Part shown: one piece after another, positions 21,921 to 29,702 of the stretch | Position numbering within the stretch: position 1 is the stretch's first letter | Layout: each line of letters opens with the position of its first letter | Assembly: GCF_000024605.1 (NCBI RefSeq) | Contig: NC_013385.1 | Location: 1,998,175 to 2,062,174, forward strand | DNA from: Ammonifex degensii KC4 | GTDB taxonomy: Bacteria > Bacillota > Desulfotomaculia > Desulfotomaculales > Ammonificaceae | DNA: 64,000 nucleotides | Direction of reading: 5' to 3' | Notes under the pieces: model-generated | Database searches by the model: none | Told to the model about the DNA's origin: nothing | The model's input: the letters and a program-made list of their open reading frames with translations, nothing else | Translations under genes and position numbers: made by a program

Positions 21921-22904
21921 TCAAACTTCGCCCCCTTCTGCTAAGCCCGTAATCTGCACGGCCAGATGCCGGCCCAAAAGCCCGGGCTGGGCCCGGTAAC
22001 GCTTGATTTTGCCCACGTAAACGTCGAGATCCTCGCCGAAGCGCCGGTCGAGCACCAGAACATCACCTACCTCCAGGTCCAGGAACTCCTGGACGGAAAG
22101 ACGCGTTTCCCCTACTACAACCGAGACCTCCACCGGCACCTTCTCCAGCCAGTAGCGGAGGTTGCGGGTGGCAGAAGCGTCAGGAGGCTCGGAGGGACGC
22201 ATGTGGTAAAAGCGCGAGAGCTGGCTTAAGACCGGCTCCAGCATCATGTGGGGGAAGCAGAGGTTTATAAGCCCCCGCGATTCGGTCCCTACGGAGGTGG
22301 TGAGGGTGATCACCGCCACTACTTCGCTGGGAGAGATGATCTGCTGTAGCCGAGGGTTGGTCTCCACCCCTTCCACCGCCGGGGTAACCTTAAAGACGTC
22401 GCGCCAGGCAAAGGAGAGGTTTTCCAGAAGCTTCTCGGCCAGCTTGCGCCCCACTGAGACCTCTATCTCTGTAAACTCTCTTATCTTCTCCGGCATCTCT
22501 CCCGGCCCACCGAAGAGGAGGTCGATGACCGGGAAAAGAAAGCTGGGGTTGGTCTCCATGACCGCCGCTCCCGGCAGGGGCTCCAGAGTGAAAATTATCA
22601 GGAGCGTGGGGGCAGGGAGAGAGCGGATGAAATCGTCAAAAGTTAGCTGGTCGACGCCGCTTACCGTCACCGAGATGTTGGTGCGCAGGTAGCCGGAAAG
22701 GAAGCCGGAGAGAATGCGGGCCCAGTTCTCGTGCAGGAGCTGCAGGGTGCGCAGCTGCTCCTTGGAGAACTTGTTGGGGCGGCGGAAATCGTACTTTTTG
22801 GGTACCGCTTTTTCCTCGGAAGGCAGCTCTACTTTCGGCAGCTCCCCCGAAGCCAAAGCAGCCAGCAGGGCGTCGATCTCTGCCTGCGACAGAACCTCCG
22901 CCAT
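21921..22904 (-). CDS. fliM: Flagellar motor switch protein FliM
   Basis: FliM is the C-ring subunit that binds CheY-P and connects FliG with FliN/FliY. The 327-residue protein starts with the CheY-binding peptide LSQAEIDALLAAL (residues 5-17), has the middle FliG-binding domain (NISVTVSGVDQLTFDDFIRSL, LLFGGPGEMP and REFTEIE) and ends with a SpoA/FliN-like domain (VPVEVSVVVGETRLSVQEFLDLEVGDVL). Length and motifs are standard. The stop is followed directly by fliY. Unlike Bacillus, where fliM follows fliL, here fliM-fliY sit at the 3' end of the block next to cheY and cheC. Confidence 0.97.
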   Translation of the reverse strand: MAEVLSQAEIDALLAALASGELPKVELPSEEKAVPKKYDFRRPNKFSKEQLRTLQLLHENWARILSGFLSGYLRTNISVTVSGVDQLTFDDFIRSLPAPTLLIIFTLEPLPGAAVMETNPSFLFPVIDLLFGGPGEMPEKIREFTEIEVSVGRKLAEKLLENLSFAWRDVFKVTPAVEGVETNPRLQQIISPSEVVAVITLTTSVGTESRGLINLCFPHMMLEPVLSQLSRFYHMRPSEPPDASATRNLRYWLEKVPVEVSVVVGETRLSVQEFLDLEVGDVLVLDRRFGEDLDVYVGKIKRYRAQPGLLGRHLAVQITGLAEGGEV

Positions 22905-22916
22905 GCTCTCCCCCCT

Positions 22917-23288
22917 TTAGTCGTCGCGGGCCAGCACCCTCTCCAGCGCCTGCAGGACTCTTTCTTGCTGGAAAGGCTTCACGATGAAATCTTTGGCCCC
23001 TGCCTGAATGGCCTCCATCACCATGGCCTGCTGTCCCATGGCGCTTATCATGATTATCTTGGCGTTGGGGTCTATGGCCCTTATGGCCTTCACTCCCTCG
23101 ATGCCGTCCATCTCCGGCATGGTTATGTCCATGGTAACCACGTCGGGCTTGAGCTGTTTGTAAAGCTCTACCGCTTCCTTGCCGTTGGCTGCTTCCCCCA
23201 CTACCTCGTACCCGTGCTTGGTGAGGATGTTCTTAATCATCATCCGCATGAAGGCCGCGTCGTCTACTATGAGAACTCTTTTGCCCAT
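22917..23288 (-). CDS. cheY: Chemotaxis response regulator CheY
   Basis: A single receiver domain of 123 residues. The acidic pocket D9-D10, phosphorylation site D54 (VTMDITMPEMDG), S82 (MISAMG) and K104 (IVKPF) are all present. CheY-P binds FliM or FliY and sets the direction of flagellar rotation. It is flanked by cheC and fliM, and three candidate phosphatase or switch proteins (CheC, FliY, FliM) are in the same block. The kinase CheA is not in the window. No output domain is attached. Confidence 0.97.
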   Translation of the reverse strand: MGKRVLIVDDAAFMRMMIKNILTKHGYEVVGEAANGKEAVELYKQLKPDVVTMDITMPEMDGIEGVKAIRAIDPNAKIIMISAMGQQAMVMEAIQAGAKDFIVKPFQQERVLQALERVLARDD

Positions 23289-23307
23289 GTTTCAAATCCC
23301 TCCTCGT

Positions 23308-23913
23308 TTAAAGGTTCTCGGCCGCCAGGCCCAAGGACTTAAGGAGCGTGGCCAAGGAAGGAGGGGTCAGGAAGAGGAAGAAGTGGGCGGTAATCGCCCT
23401 GCTGTCAAGCATGAACTCGGTCTCGAAAAGGAGTACTCGATCCGCTATCACTTCTCCTGCCACCAAACTGGTGGAGACTATGGAGCCCAGCATGTCATAG
23501 GCGTAAAAGGGCACATCGGGCACGAAAGTAAGCCCGGTGAAATCGCTTATGGCGGTAAGAAAAGCCCCCGTTAAGATATTGCCAATCTCCTGCAAGACCG
23601 AAGCGGCCTCCGGAGTCAAGGAGAAGGGGTCGGGGAACTCCTCCCCTATGAGTCGCCTCACCAGCTCCGTTGCGCTGGAGGCGGAAAAGGCGAAGAGCAC
23701 CGTCCCTCTGATCTCTCCGCCCACGCGTACCAGCACCCCGGCCACCGGCTCTTCGGCGTCTCCCACCACGTTGAAGATCCCCTCCAGCGGGACAAAAGTG
23801 GCCTGGGGAACGCTTATCAGCACCTTGGTCCCTATGAGCTCGGCCAGGGCGGTGGCCGCGTTACCCACGCCTATATTACCTATTTCCTGCAAAACTCCCA
23901 GGTAGGCCTCCAA
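23308..23913 (-). CDS. cheC: CheY-P phosphatase CheC
   Basis: The 201-residue protein has the two pseudo-symmetrical active-site helices of CheC: LQEIGNIGVGNAATALAEL (about 8-26) and VLQEIGNILTGAFLTAI (about 108-124), each with the E-x-x-N dephosphorylation motif. CheC removes phosphate from CheY-P and is stimulated by CheD, whose gene is two genes upstream. The start is TTG 23913 after GAGGGTG. No FliN domain is present, which distinguishes it from FliY. Confidence 0.95.
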   Translation of the reverse strand: MEAYLGVLQEIGNIGVGNAATALAELIGTKVLISVPQATFVPLEGIFNVVGDAEEPVAGVLVRVGGEIRGTVLFAFSASSATELVRRLIGEEFPDPFSLTPEAASVLQEIGNILTGAFLTAISDFTGLTFVPDVPFYAYDMLGSIVSTSLVAGEVIADRVLLFETEFMLDSRAITAHFFLFLTPPSLATLLKSLGLAAENL

Positions 23914-23938
23914 AAGTCACCCTCTCCTTCGATCGATA

Positions 23939-24709
23939 TTAACTGACTTTCTGGTAGATGGAGGGAAAGCGCCGCTCAAAGCCCATCTCCCGGTAGTTGA
24001 GAATGGTCTCGCTCCCTCCCAGGAAAAGGTAGCCGCCCGGGCGCAGGGCGCGCTGGAAGCCCATAAGCACCCGATCCTGCGCTTCCTTAGTGAAATAGAT
24101 GAGGACGTTGCGGCACAGGATGAGATCGTATTCTTGCCCGTAGGAATCGCGCAAGAGGTCGTGCTGCCGGAAGAACACCCGGGAGCGGTACTCCGGCCGG
24201 AAGGCGTAGCGCCCGTCGAGCGGGGTGAAGTACTTGGCTAGGCGTCTGGAGTCGACGTGGCGCAGCAGGTCGGCGGAGTAAACCCCCTCGCGAGCCACGG
24301 CCAGGATCCGGGGATTCACGTCGGTGGCCTCTATGCGGTGGCGCCTCCCCGGCGTGAGGTCTTCTAGAATCATCACCACCGAGTAAGGCTCCGCCCCGTT
24401 GGCACAGGCCGCGCTCCAGATTTTGAGCAAAAACCGCTCCTGTAAAAGCTCCGGCAGCACCTTATCCTCCAGCAACTTGAAAAGATGCGGGTCGCGAAAG
24501 AACTCGGTGACGCTTATGGTGAGATAAGCCACCAGTTCCTGGAAGCTTCTAGGGTCGCGCTTGAGCCTTTCCAAGTACTCTTCGTAGGAAGGAATCCCCT
24601 GGCGGAGCATGAAAGCTTCCAGGCGCCTTCTCAGCTGATTTTCCTTGTAGCTGCCGAGATCAAATCCCAGTTGCTCCCTGACTTTTTCGCGAAAGGTGTA
24701 GAAATCCAC
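23939..24709 (-). CDS. cheR: Chemoreceptor methyltransferase CheR
   Basis: CheR methylates glutamates of chemoreceptors with S-adenosylmethionine. The 256-residue protein has the N-terminal helical receptor-binding domain (about 1-75, LGFDLGSYKENQLRRRLEAF) and a Rossmann-type methyltransferase domain with SVTEFFRDPHLF, KIWSAACANGAEPYS (SAM site), ATDVNPRIL and LILCRNVLIYF. No C-terminal TPR or pentapeptide-binding extension is present. It lies between cheD and cheC, as part of an adaptation module. CheB is not in the window. Confidence 0.96.
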   Translation of the reverse strand: MDFYTFREKVREQLGFDLGSYKENQLRRRLEAFMLRQGIPSYEEYLERLKRDPRSFQELVAYLTISVTEFFRDPHLFKLLEDKVLPELLQERFLLKIWSAACANGAEPYSVVMILEDLTPGRRHRIEATDVNPRILAVAREGVYSADLLRHVDSRRLAKYFTPLDGRYAFRPEYRSRVFFRQHDLLRDSYGQEYDLILCRNVLIYFTKEAQDRVLMGFQRALRPGGYLFLGGSETILNYREMGFERRFPSIYQKVS

Positions 24710-24715
24710 GCCTCT

Positions 24716-25222
24716 TTACAGCTCCTTCGGCGAACTTCCTAGGGTTTTGATGATCACCTTGCCCGTAGAGGTATCCAGGATCATGGTTCTTCCCCGGCTA
24801 CCTCCGACGTCCTCCGCCACCAGCCGTATGCCCAAAGCAGCCAAAGCCTCTTTTACCGCCTCCACGTTGCGCTCGCCGATGTTGACCATCCCCTCGAACA
24901 TCTGCGCCCCTCCGGCTATCTTAGCCTCCAGCACGCGCTTGTCCGCCCCTAGCTTCAAGACCTCGGCCAGCAGAAGCGGCACTCCCGTGTCGGCGAACTT
25001 GGCCGGGTGGGAGTTGCGGCTGAACTCACTTGAGCGGGGAAGCATGACGTGCAAAAGCCCCCCTATCTTTTTCACCGGGTCGTAAAGGGTCACCCCTACG
25101 CAGGAACCTAGACCCAGGGTGATGAGGATGAGGGGTGCACGCCCTACCTTGAGATCGGCAATGCCCACATAAACCTCTGTTTTAGGACTTTTGGCCGAAA
25201 GCTCTTGCGAAGCCAAGTTCAA
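24716..25222 (-). CDS. cheD: Chemoreceptor glutamine deamidase CheD
   Basis: CheD deamidates receptor glutamines and activates CheC. The catalytic triad is visible in the 168 residues: C41 (LGLGSCVGV), H58 (GGLLHVMLP) and T79 (KFADTGVP). The end (RTMILDTSTGKVIIKTL) is typical. The start is TTG 25222, though other TTG codons are close. It is followed by cheR after six bases. Confidence 0.95.
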   Translation of the reverse strand: MNLASQELSAKSPKTEVYVGIADLKVGRAPLILITLGLGSCVGVTLYDPVKKIGGLLHVMLPRSSEFSRNSHPAKFADTGVPLLLAEVLKLGADKRVLEAKIAGGAQMFEGMVNIGERNVEAVKEALAALGIRLVAEDVGGSRGRTMILDTSTGKVIIKTLGSSPKEL

Positions 25223-25237
25223 GCCCCCTAAAGCTTT

Positions 25238-26020
25238 TTACGCGTTCTTGGCCGTCTGGTTTATTATGCGATTTAAAAGTTCGTCGTGGGTTTTAAGCGC
25301 CCGGCTGGCCAGTTGATAAGCGCGGAGGCAGGTGCAAAGCCGGGCCATCTCTCCGGCCAGGTCCACATTGGCCGCCTCCAGCCAGCCCTGCCGCACCAGG
25401 GTACCGACAGCCGGAGCTTCACTCCCTCCCACCAGCCGGTAATAGTTCCTTCCTTCCTTGGCTAGGATTCCGCTGTCCCAGATTGGGAGCTCCCCTTCAC
25501 GCTGCTGAGGGTTTATTATCCGCACCACCAGCAGGCGCCCGACCGTCCTTCCGGCTACCTCCACCGTGCCGTCAGGCAAGATGGTGAAGGACTCCTCTCC
25601 TACCTGGATGGGTCTCCTACCCTCGCCCAGAACCCGGTCGCCGGTGGCCGTCGTCAGGTACCCCTCCCGGTCGACGAAGAGGGTACCGCTGCGGAAGTAG
25701 CGTATTCCCTGGGGAGTGTCGGCCACCAGGAAGCCCTCCCCGACCAGGGCCACGTCCCGGTAATTGCCTGTTTCCACCAGCGCTCCCTGTGTGAAGTCGG
25801 TGTAAGACCTTTCGGGTAAAGTGCCGTAGTTGGTGGTGCCGATGGCCGTGATCCCCTCGCGCTCCAGGCGGTAAAGCAGAACCTCAGCGAAAGTAGTGGC
25901 CGTCAGCCGGTCTTGCTTAAAGCCGGGCGTAGAAAGATTGGCTAGGTTGTTGGCCGTCACGTCCAGCAGCGCCTGCTGCAGGTTCAGCCCCGAAGCCGCT
26001 ATGTAGATGCCCCTTATCAT
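25238..26020 (-). CDS. Flagellar rod protein of the FlgF/FlgG family
   Basis: The 260-residue protein begins with the conserved rod/hook N-terminus (MIRGIYIAASGLNLQQALLDVTANNLANLSTPGFKQD; ANNLAN motif). It ends with the matching C-terminal helix (LEAANVDLAGEMARLCTCLRAYQLASRALKTHDELLNRIINQ). The middle is a beta domain. These proteins form the proximal or distal rod and are exported without a cleaved signal. Length fits FlgF or FlgG. It sits in an unusual place, between the swrB-like gene and cheD, apart from flgB/flgC/flgE at the operon front. The ATG at 26020 has GGGAGGG upstream and lies inside the preceding frame. Confidence 0.92.
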   Translation of the reverse strand: MIRGIYIAASGLNLQQALLDVTANNLANLSTPGFKQDRLTATTFAEVLLYRLEREGITAIGTTNYGTLPERSYTDFTQGALVETGNYRDVALVGEGFLVADTPQGIRYFRSGTLFVDREGYLTTATGDRVLGEGRRPIQVGEESFTILPDGTVEVAGRTVGRLLVVRIINPQQREGELPIWDSGILAKEGRNYYRLVGGSEAPAVGTLVRQGWLEAANVDLAGEMARLCTCLRAYQLASRALKTHDELLNRIINQTAKNA

Positions 26021-26372
26021 ACGTTCTTCCCTCCCTCAGGCGACCTAAGCGCAGCATGAGCTCCACTTCTCCTTTGGTCTTCCCCCACCTGCGGGCAAGT
26101 TCGACCAGTTCCCCCTCCTTTCGCCCTTCCTTCTGGGTCAAAAGCATCTCTAGGCGTCGACCCTGCTCCTTGATCTCCTGGAGGGTCTGGGCCAGGGAGT
26201 AAATCCGGTTTTCCAGGTTGGCCAGACGCGACTCCCAGTCCAAGTCCTCCAGGGAGAGCTCTTCCAGCACCCGCTGGAAGATGCCCTGGCGCCGCCGCCA
26301 GAAGATGATCCCGGCCAGCACCGCAAGGCAGATCCCTAAAAGGAAGCCCAATATACCGGCAGCTAAGGTCAA
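25917..26372 (-). CDS. SwrB-like single-span membrane protein after fliA
   Basis: TTG 26372 overlaps the fliA stop (TTGA) and follows GAAGGAGAAGAG. It gives 151 residues: a membrane helix (about 3-25, AAGILGFLLGICLAVLAGIIFW), a basic RRRQ boundary, then a coiled coil (about 35-80) and a C-terminal segment ELARRWGKTKGEVELMLRLG resembling a helix-turn-helix. Position directly after the sigma factor and topology match Bacillus SwrB (YlxL), which promotes assembly of the flagellar export apparatus. The identification is by context. The frame runs 104 bases into the following rod gene, giving a non-conserved tail. Confidence 0.65.
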   Translation of the reverse strand: MTLAAGILGFLLGICLAVLAGIIFWRRRQGIFQRVLEELSLEDLDWESRLANLENRIYSLAQTLQEIKEQGRRLEMLLTQKEGRKEGELVELARRWGKTKGEVELMLRLGRLREGRTYDKGHLHSGFGAEPAAGAAGRDGQQPSQSFYARL

Positions 26373-27127
26373 CTCTTCTCCTTCCCCCTTTCTTCTGCCA
26401 GAATTTCCCTTAGCTTGGTTAAGGCCCGAGAATGGAGCTGGCAAACGCGCGACTCCGAGATCCCCAGCACCTCGCCTATCTCCCTGAGGGTAAGCCCTTC
26501 CTGATAGTAGAGGGCCAGGATGAGCTGCAGGCGCTCCTCCAGACGGCCTATCGCCTCCGCCAGGCGCCCCAGATCTTCTTTTTCCAGGAGTTCCTCCAGC
26601 GGGTCTTGACCTTTGGGGTCGGCCAGGAATTCCTCCCAGGGGGAGCGCCCCTCCGCCGACCGGACCTCCTCCAGAGAAAAGGAGTTGAAGGCGGCAAAGT
26701 AACGGCCCAGCCGGTCCACCTGCGCCGGCTCCCAGCCCAGTTCCTGAGCCACGTCTTCTACCTTAGGCCGGCAGCCCTTCTCCCGCTCCCAGCGCTCCTG
26801 CACCTTGAGCACCGCCTGCATCTGCTGCCAGGTGCGTCGGGAGAAGCGGGCCCAGCGCCGCACCTCGTCCAGCATAGCTCCCCAGATGCGGTAGCGGGCG
26901 TAGGACTCGAACTCCACTCCCTGGGAGGGGTCGTAGCGCTCCATAGCGGCCAGCAACCCCAGGATACCCGCCCCCTCTATGTCCTCCAGCGAGACCCAGG
27001 GCGGGAGGCGCACCGCCAGCCGGCCCACCAGGTACTTCACCAGGGGAAGGTAGCGCCTTACCAGCTCCTCCTTGCTCGTAGTGTTCCCCCTCTGCTTGTA
27101 GGCCCGCCAGGCCTGATCGATGGCCAA
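26369..27127 (-). CDS. fliA: Flagellar sigma factor sigma-28 (FliA/SigD/WhiG)
   Basis: This 252-residue sigma factor directs transcription of late flagellar and chemotaxis genes. Region 2 contains LPLVKYLVGRLAVRLPPWVSLEDIEGAGILGLL and YARYRIWGAMLDEVRRW (DNA melting and -10 recognition). Region 3 is WEREKGCRPKVEDVAQELG. Region 4 ends with the helix-turn-helix GLTLREIGEVLGISESRVCQLHSRAL. Its presence inside the block is like Bacillus sigD. The anti-sigma factor FlgM is not seen. Confidence 0.96.
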   Translation of the reverse strand: MAIDQAWRAYKQRGNTTSKEELVRRYLPLVKYLVGRLAVRLPPWVSLEDIEGAGILGLLAAMERYDPSQGVEFESYARYRIWGAMLDEVRRWARFSRRTWQQMQAVLKVQERWEREKGCRPKVEDVAQELGWEPAQVDRLGRYFAAFNSFSLEEVRSAEGRSPWEEFLADPKGQDPLEELLEKEDLGRLAEAIGRLEERLQLILALYYQEGLTLREIGEVLGISESRVCQLHSRALTKLREILAEERGKEKS

Positions 27128-27140
27128 AGCAAATACCCCC

Positions 27141-27797
27141 TTAACGTAGCCGCCGCTGCTCCATCATCCGCCAGAAAACGTAGCTGAAGATCTTGTCCTT
27201 CTGGCTACGCGAAAGGTTGAGAAACTCCATGCCCAGATGGTAAAGCTTTCTTCCTTCCAGCATCACCGGCTCGCAGCGCACCACCCGCGCTGGCGTGGCT
27301 AAAGTGAACTCCTCGTTGCGAAGGGGAAGGCTGAATTTTATCCACAAGGTGGTACCCGGCTCGTAAGGCTTAGGCGAAGCGATTCTTATTCCCCCCGCGC
27401 TGAGATCCAGCGCCAGCGTGGGCTTGAAATCCGGCTCCTCCCCTTCCCGGTAAGGGGCGAAAAAGACCTGCATGGTCTCGTAGAGCCTGACGTCCCGGCG
27501 CCGCTGAATGCGCTTGATGGTCGAGGGCAGGGCCAAGGCGTAAAGAATAACCTTTTCCTCCTCCAGTCGGGATTTGACCGTCGTGGAAAAGCAGAAGCAC
27601 TCGTTCTTCCCGGGAAAGAGCACTTTCACCCGATCCCCCGCTTCCAGCAGCAGGGGATGGCGCTGGCGGTAGGGAAGGGCAATGAAGATGGCGTCATCGG
27701 TGATATCCTCTACGGTGGAGACGTAATACTCTTCGCTTTCCTCCCGGGCAACCTGGATGCGCTGACTTACTGCCAATTCCGGCAATTTCGAATTCAT
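27141..27797 (-). CDS. PilZ-domain c-di-GMP receptor (YcgR-like flagellar brake)
   Basis: The 218-residue protein has an N-terminal YcgR-like beta domain (1-95) and a C-terminal PilZ domain. The c-di-GMP-binding residues are present: the RxxxR motif at R100-R104 (QRRRDVRL) and D-x-S-x-x-G at 131-136 (DLSAGG). Proteins of this form bind c-di-GMP and slow or bias the flagellar motor. Its location between flhG and fliA supports a motility role. A diguanylate cyclase is encoded in the window at 46923-47846, which could supply the signal, though that link is inferred. Confidence 0.93.
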   Translation of the reverse strand: MNSKLPELAVSQRIQVAREESEEYYVSTVEDITDDAIFIALPYRQRHPLLLEAGDRVKVLFPGKNECFCFSTTVKSRLEEEKVILYALALPSTIKRIQRRRDVRLYETMQVFFAPYREGEEPDFKPTLALDLSAGGIRIASPKPYEPGTTLWIKFSLPLRNEEFTLATPARVVRCEPVMLEGRKLYHLGMEFLNLSRSQKDKIFSYVFWRMMEQRRLR

Positions 27798-27823
27798 AAA
27801 CCCTAATTTTCCCTCCTTACTTC

Positions 27824-28675
27824 CTAGCTGAAAAGTAGTTGGGCCAAGCGGTGGAAGAACTGCTCCACCCCTTTGCCCGAAGTCTTCCTGCCTTCCAGTT
27901 CGTCAGCTATCTTCTCCAGCTGCCTGACGATGGGAGAGAAGGGGAAGCGCAACACCAAAGGCCTCTGCTCCTTTGCCGCCTGCACCATCCCCCTATCCTC
28001 GGGAAGGAAGCCCAAGTAGCCGGGCTCCCAGCCCAGAAAGTGCCGGCAGACAGCCCGCAGGCGCAAACTCGTCTGCTCCGCCTCCTTTGCTCCGCCAGCC
28101 CGGTTGACCACCAGAAAGACCCGGGGATGGATTTCCCTCCGGTGCAGTACCTTGAGCAGAGCGTAGGCGTCGGTGAGGGAGGTGGGTTCAGGGGTGAGTA
28201 CCAGCAGGACCTCCTCCGCCGCCGCCACGAAGCTCAGCACCCCCTCAGCTATGCCTGCGCCGGTGTCCACCAGGAGGAAGTCGGTCTGCTCCTGGAGGTA
28301 AGGGAGCAAGGCCAGGAGGCGCGCCCGCCCCCGGGCATCCAGCTGCGCCAGCTCCTCTATCCCCGATCCCCCGGAGATGAACTTGAGCCCGCCCGGGCCG
28401 GTGTTTATCAACTCCTCCACCCTTTTTCCCCGATAGAGGTAGTCGTAGAGGGTGCAGGCAGGGGTTACCCCCAGCAAGACCTCGGCGTTGGCCAGCCCCA
28501 GATCAGCGTCGAAGAGGACGACCCGCTTTCCCCGCTGCGCCAGCAAGATGCCCAAGTTTACCGCCAGGCTGGTCTTGCCCACCCCTCCCTTGCCGGAGGT
28601 GATGGCTAGCACGCGGGACCTGGAGGTTGCCTTTTGGTTCACCAGCATCTTAAGCTTGTACGCTTGGTCGCGCAT
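27824..28675 (-). CDS. flhG: Flagellar number regulator FlhG (MinD/ParA-type ATPase)
   Basis: The 283-residue protein is a deviant Walker A ATPase. SGKGGVGKTSLAVN (about 27-40) contains the MinD-type lysine pair, followed by VVLFDADLGLANAE, and LLVDTGAGI. FlhG (YlxH) pairs with the GTPase FlhF to set flagellar number and position and stimulates FlhF GTP hydrolysis through its N-terminal region. The start ATG 28675 lies within the flhF end (26-base overlap), as usual for this pair. Confidence 0.95.
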   Translation of the reverse strand: MRDQAYKLKMLVNQKATSRSRVLAITSGKGGVGKTSLAVNLGILLAQRGKRVVLFDADLGLANAEVLLGVTPACTLYDYLYRGKRVEELINTGPGGLKFISGGSGIEELAQLDARGRARLLALLPYLQEQTDFLLVDTGAGIAEGVLSFVAAAEEVLLVLTPEPTSLTDAYALLKVLHRREIHPRVFLVVNRAGGAKEAEQTSLRLRAVCRHFLGWEPGYLGFLPEDRGMVQAAKEQRPLVLRFPFSPIVRQLEKIADELEGRKTSGKGVEQFFHRLAQLLFS

Positions 28676-29702
28676 GCCGCTCTCCTCCCTCGATGAGGAG
28701 CCGGGCCAGCCGGCGGGGGCTCAAGTGTTCGATGTCGTCCGGAACGCTCTGACCTGTCGTGACGTAAAGGGCGGGCAATTTTAGGCGGTAGACCAGGTTG
28801 AGCATCGGCCCCCAGGAGTCGGTCTCGTCGAGCTTGGTGAAGATCAGCAAGTTAGGGCCGAGTTCGCGGAAAGCCTCAGCCGTCCGCACCAGATCCCGGT
28901 AGCGGGTATTGAGACTTAAGACCAGCCCCACGTCCCTGGGAGAGGGCAAAACCGCCAGGAATTCTTGGAGTTCCGCGATCTCCTCCCACCGGCGCCCAGG
29001 GCGTCCCACGGTGTCCACCAGGAAGTGATCCGCCTCCGGGTACCGCTCCAAGATAGCCCGCAGCTCCGCAGGGGTCATGGCTACCCCAAAGGGTACCCCC
29101 ATAACCTCCGCATAGGTGCGCAATTGCTCCACCGCTCCTATGCGGTAGGTGTCGATGGTCACTAAGACCACGCGGCGGTGCTGGTAAAGGCTTAGGCGCG
29201 CCGCCAGCTTGGCCAAAGTAGTGGTTTTCCCTACCCCCGTAGGGCCCACCAGGGCGAAGACCCGCGCCATCTCGACCCGAGAGTAAAGTGGGGCCACCAG
29301 ATCCACGATACGCTCCTCCAGCGCCGTCACCTCGTTCTCGGCTCCCTCCAGCCGCTGGAGGATGAGCCCTATGAGCTCGTCCTCTACCTCCAAGGCGGTA
29401 AGGCACTCTTGCCAGCGCCTGACCTGAGGGGGAAGGGAGGTATCCTCCCCGTTGCGGTTCAGCCTAGCTAAGCGGTAGATTAAGCCCTTGACCTCCTGCA
29501 GTTCCCTCTCCAGCCGGCTTTCCAGGCTGGGCGGCTGCCGCCGGTCATCCACCGCCGCCACCACCTCGAGACCACTCTCCCAGAAGCGGAAGATACCGCG
29601 CACCCGGCGCGTGGAGATGATCACAGCGTCCGGCCCCAGATCGCGCCGAATGAGGCTCAAAGCTTCCTGCATATCGCGCACCCGGTACTTTTTAACCCGC
29701 AT
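28650..29702 (-). CDS. flhF: Flagellar SRP-type GTPase FlhF
   Basis: FlhF is a third SRP-family GTPase, with FtsY and Ffh, that places the flagellar basal body. In 350 residues the N-terminal basic B-domain (MRVKKYRVRDMQEALSLIRRDLG) is followed by an N-domain and a G-domain with GPTGVGKTTTLAKLAA (about 170-185), VLVTIDTYRIGAVEQL, DTVGRPGR and the TKLDET specificity motif. It overlaps flhA by 11 bases and flhG by 26. Length is typical. Confidence 0.96.
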   Translation of the reverse strand: MRVKKYRVRDMQEALSLIRRDLGPDAVIISTRRVRGIFRFWESGLEVVAAVDDRRQPPSLESRLERELQEVKGLIYRLARLNRNGEDTSLPPQVRRWQECLTALEVEDELIGLILQRLEGAENEVTALEERIVDLVAPLYSRVEMARVFALVGPTGVGKTTTLAKLAARLSLYQHRRVVLVTIDTYRIGAVEQLRTYAEVMGVPFGVAMTPAELRAILERYPEADHFLVDTVGRPGRRWEEIAELQEFLAVLPSPRDVGLVLSLNTRYRDLVRTAEAFRELGPNLLIFTKLDETDSWGPMLNLVYRLKLPALYVTTGQSVPDDIEHLSPRRLARLLIEGGERHARPSVQA

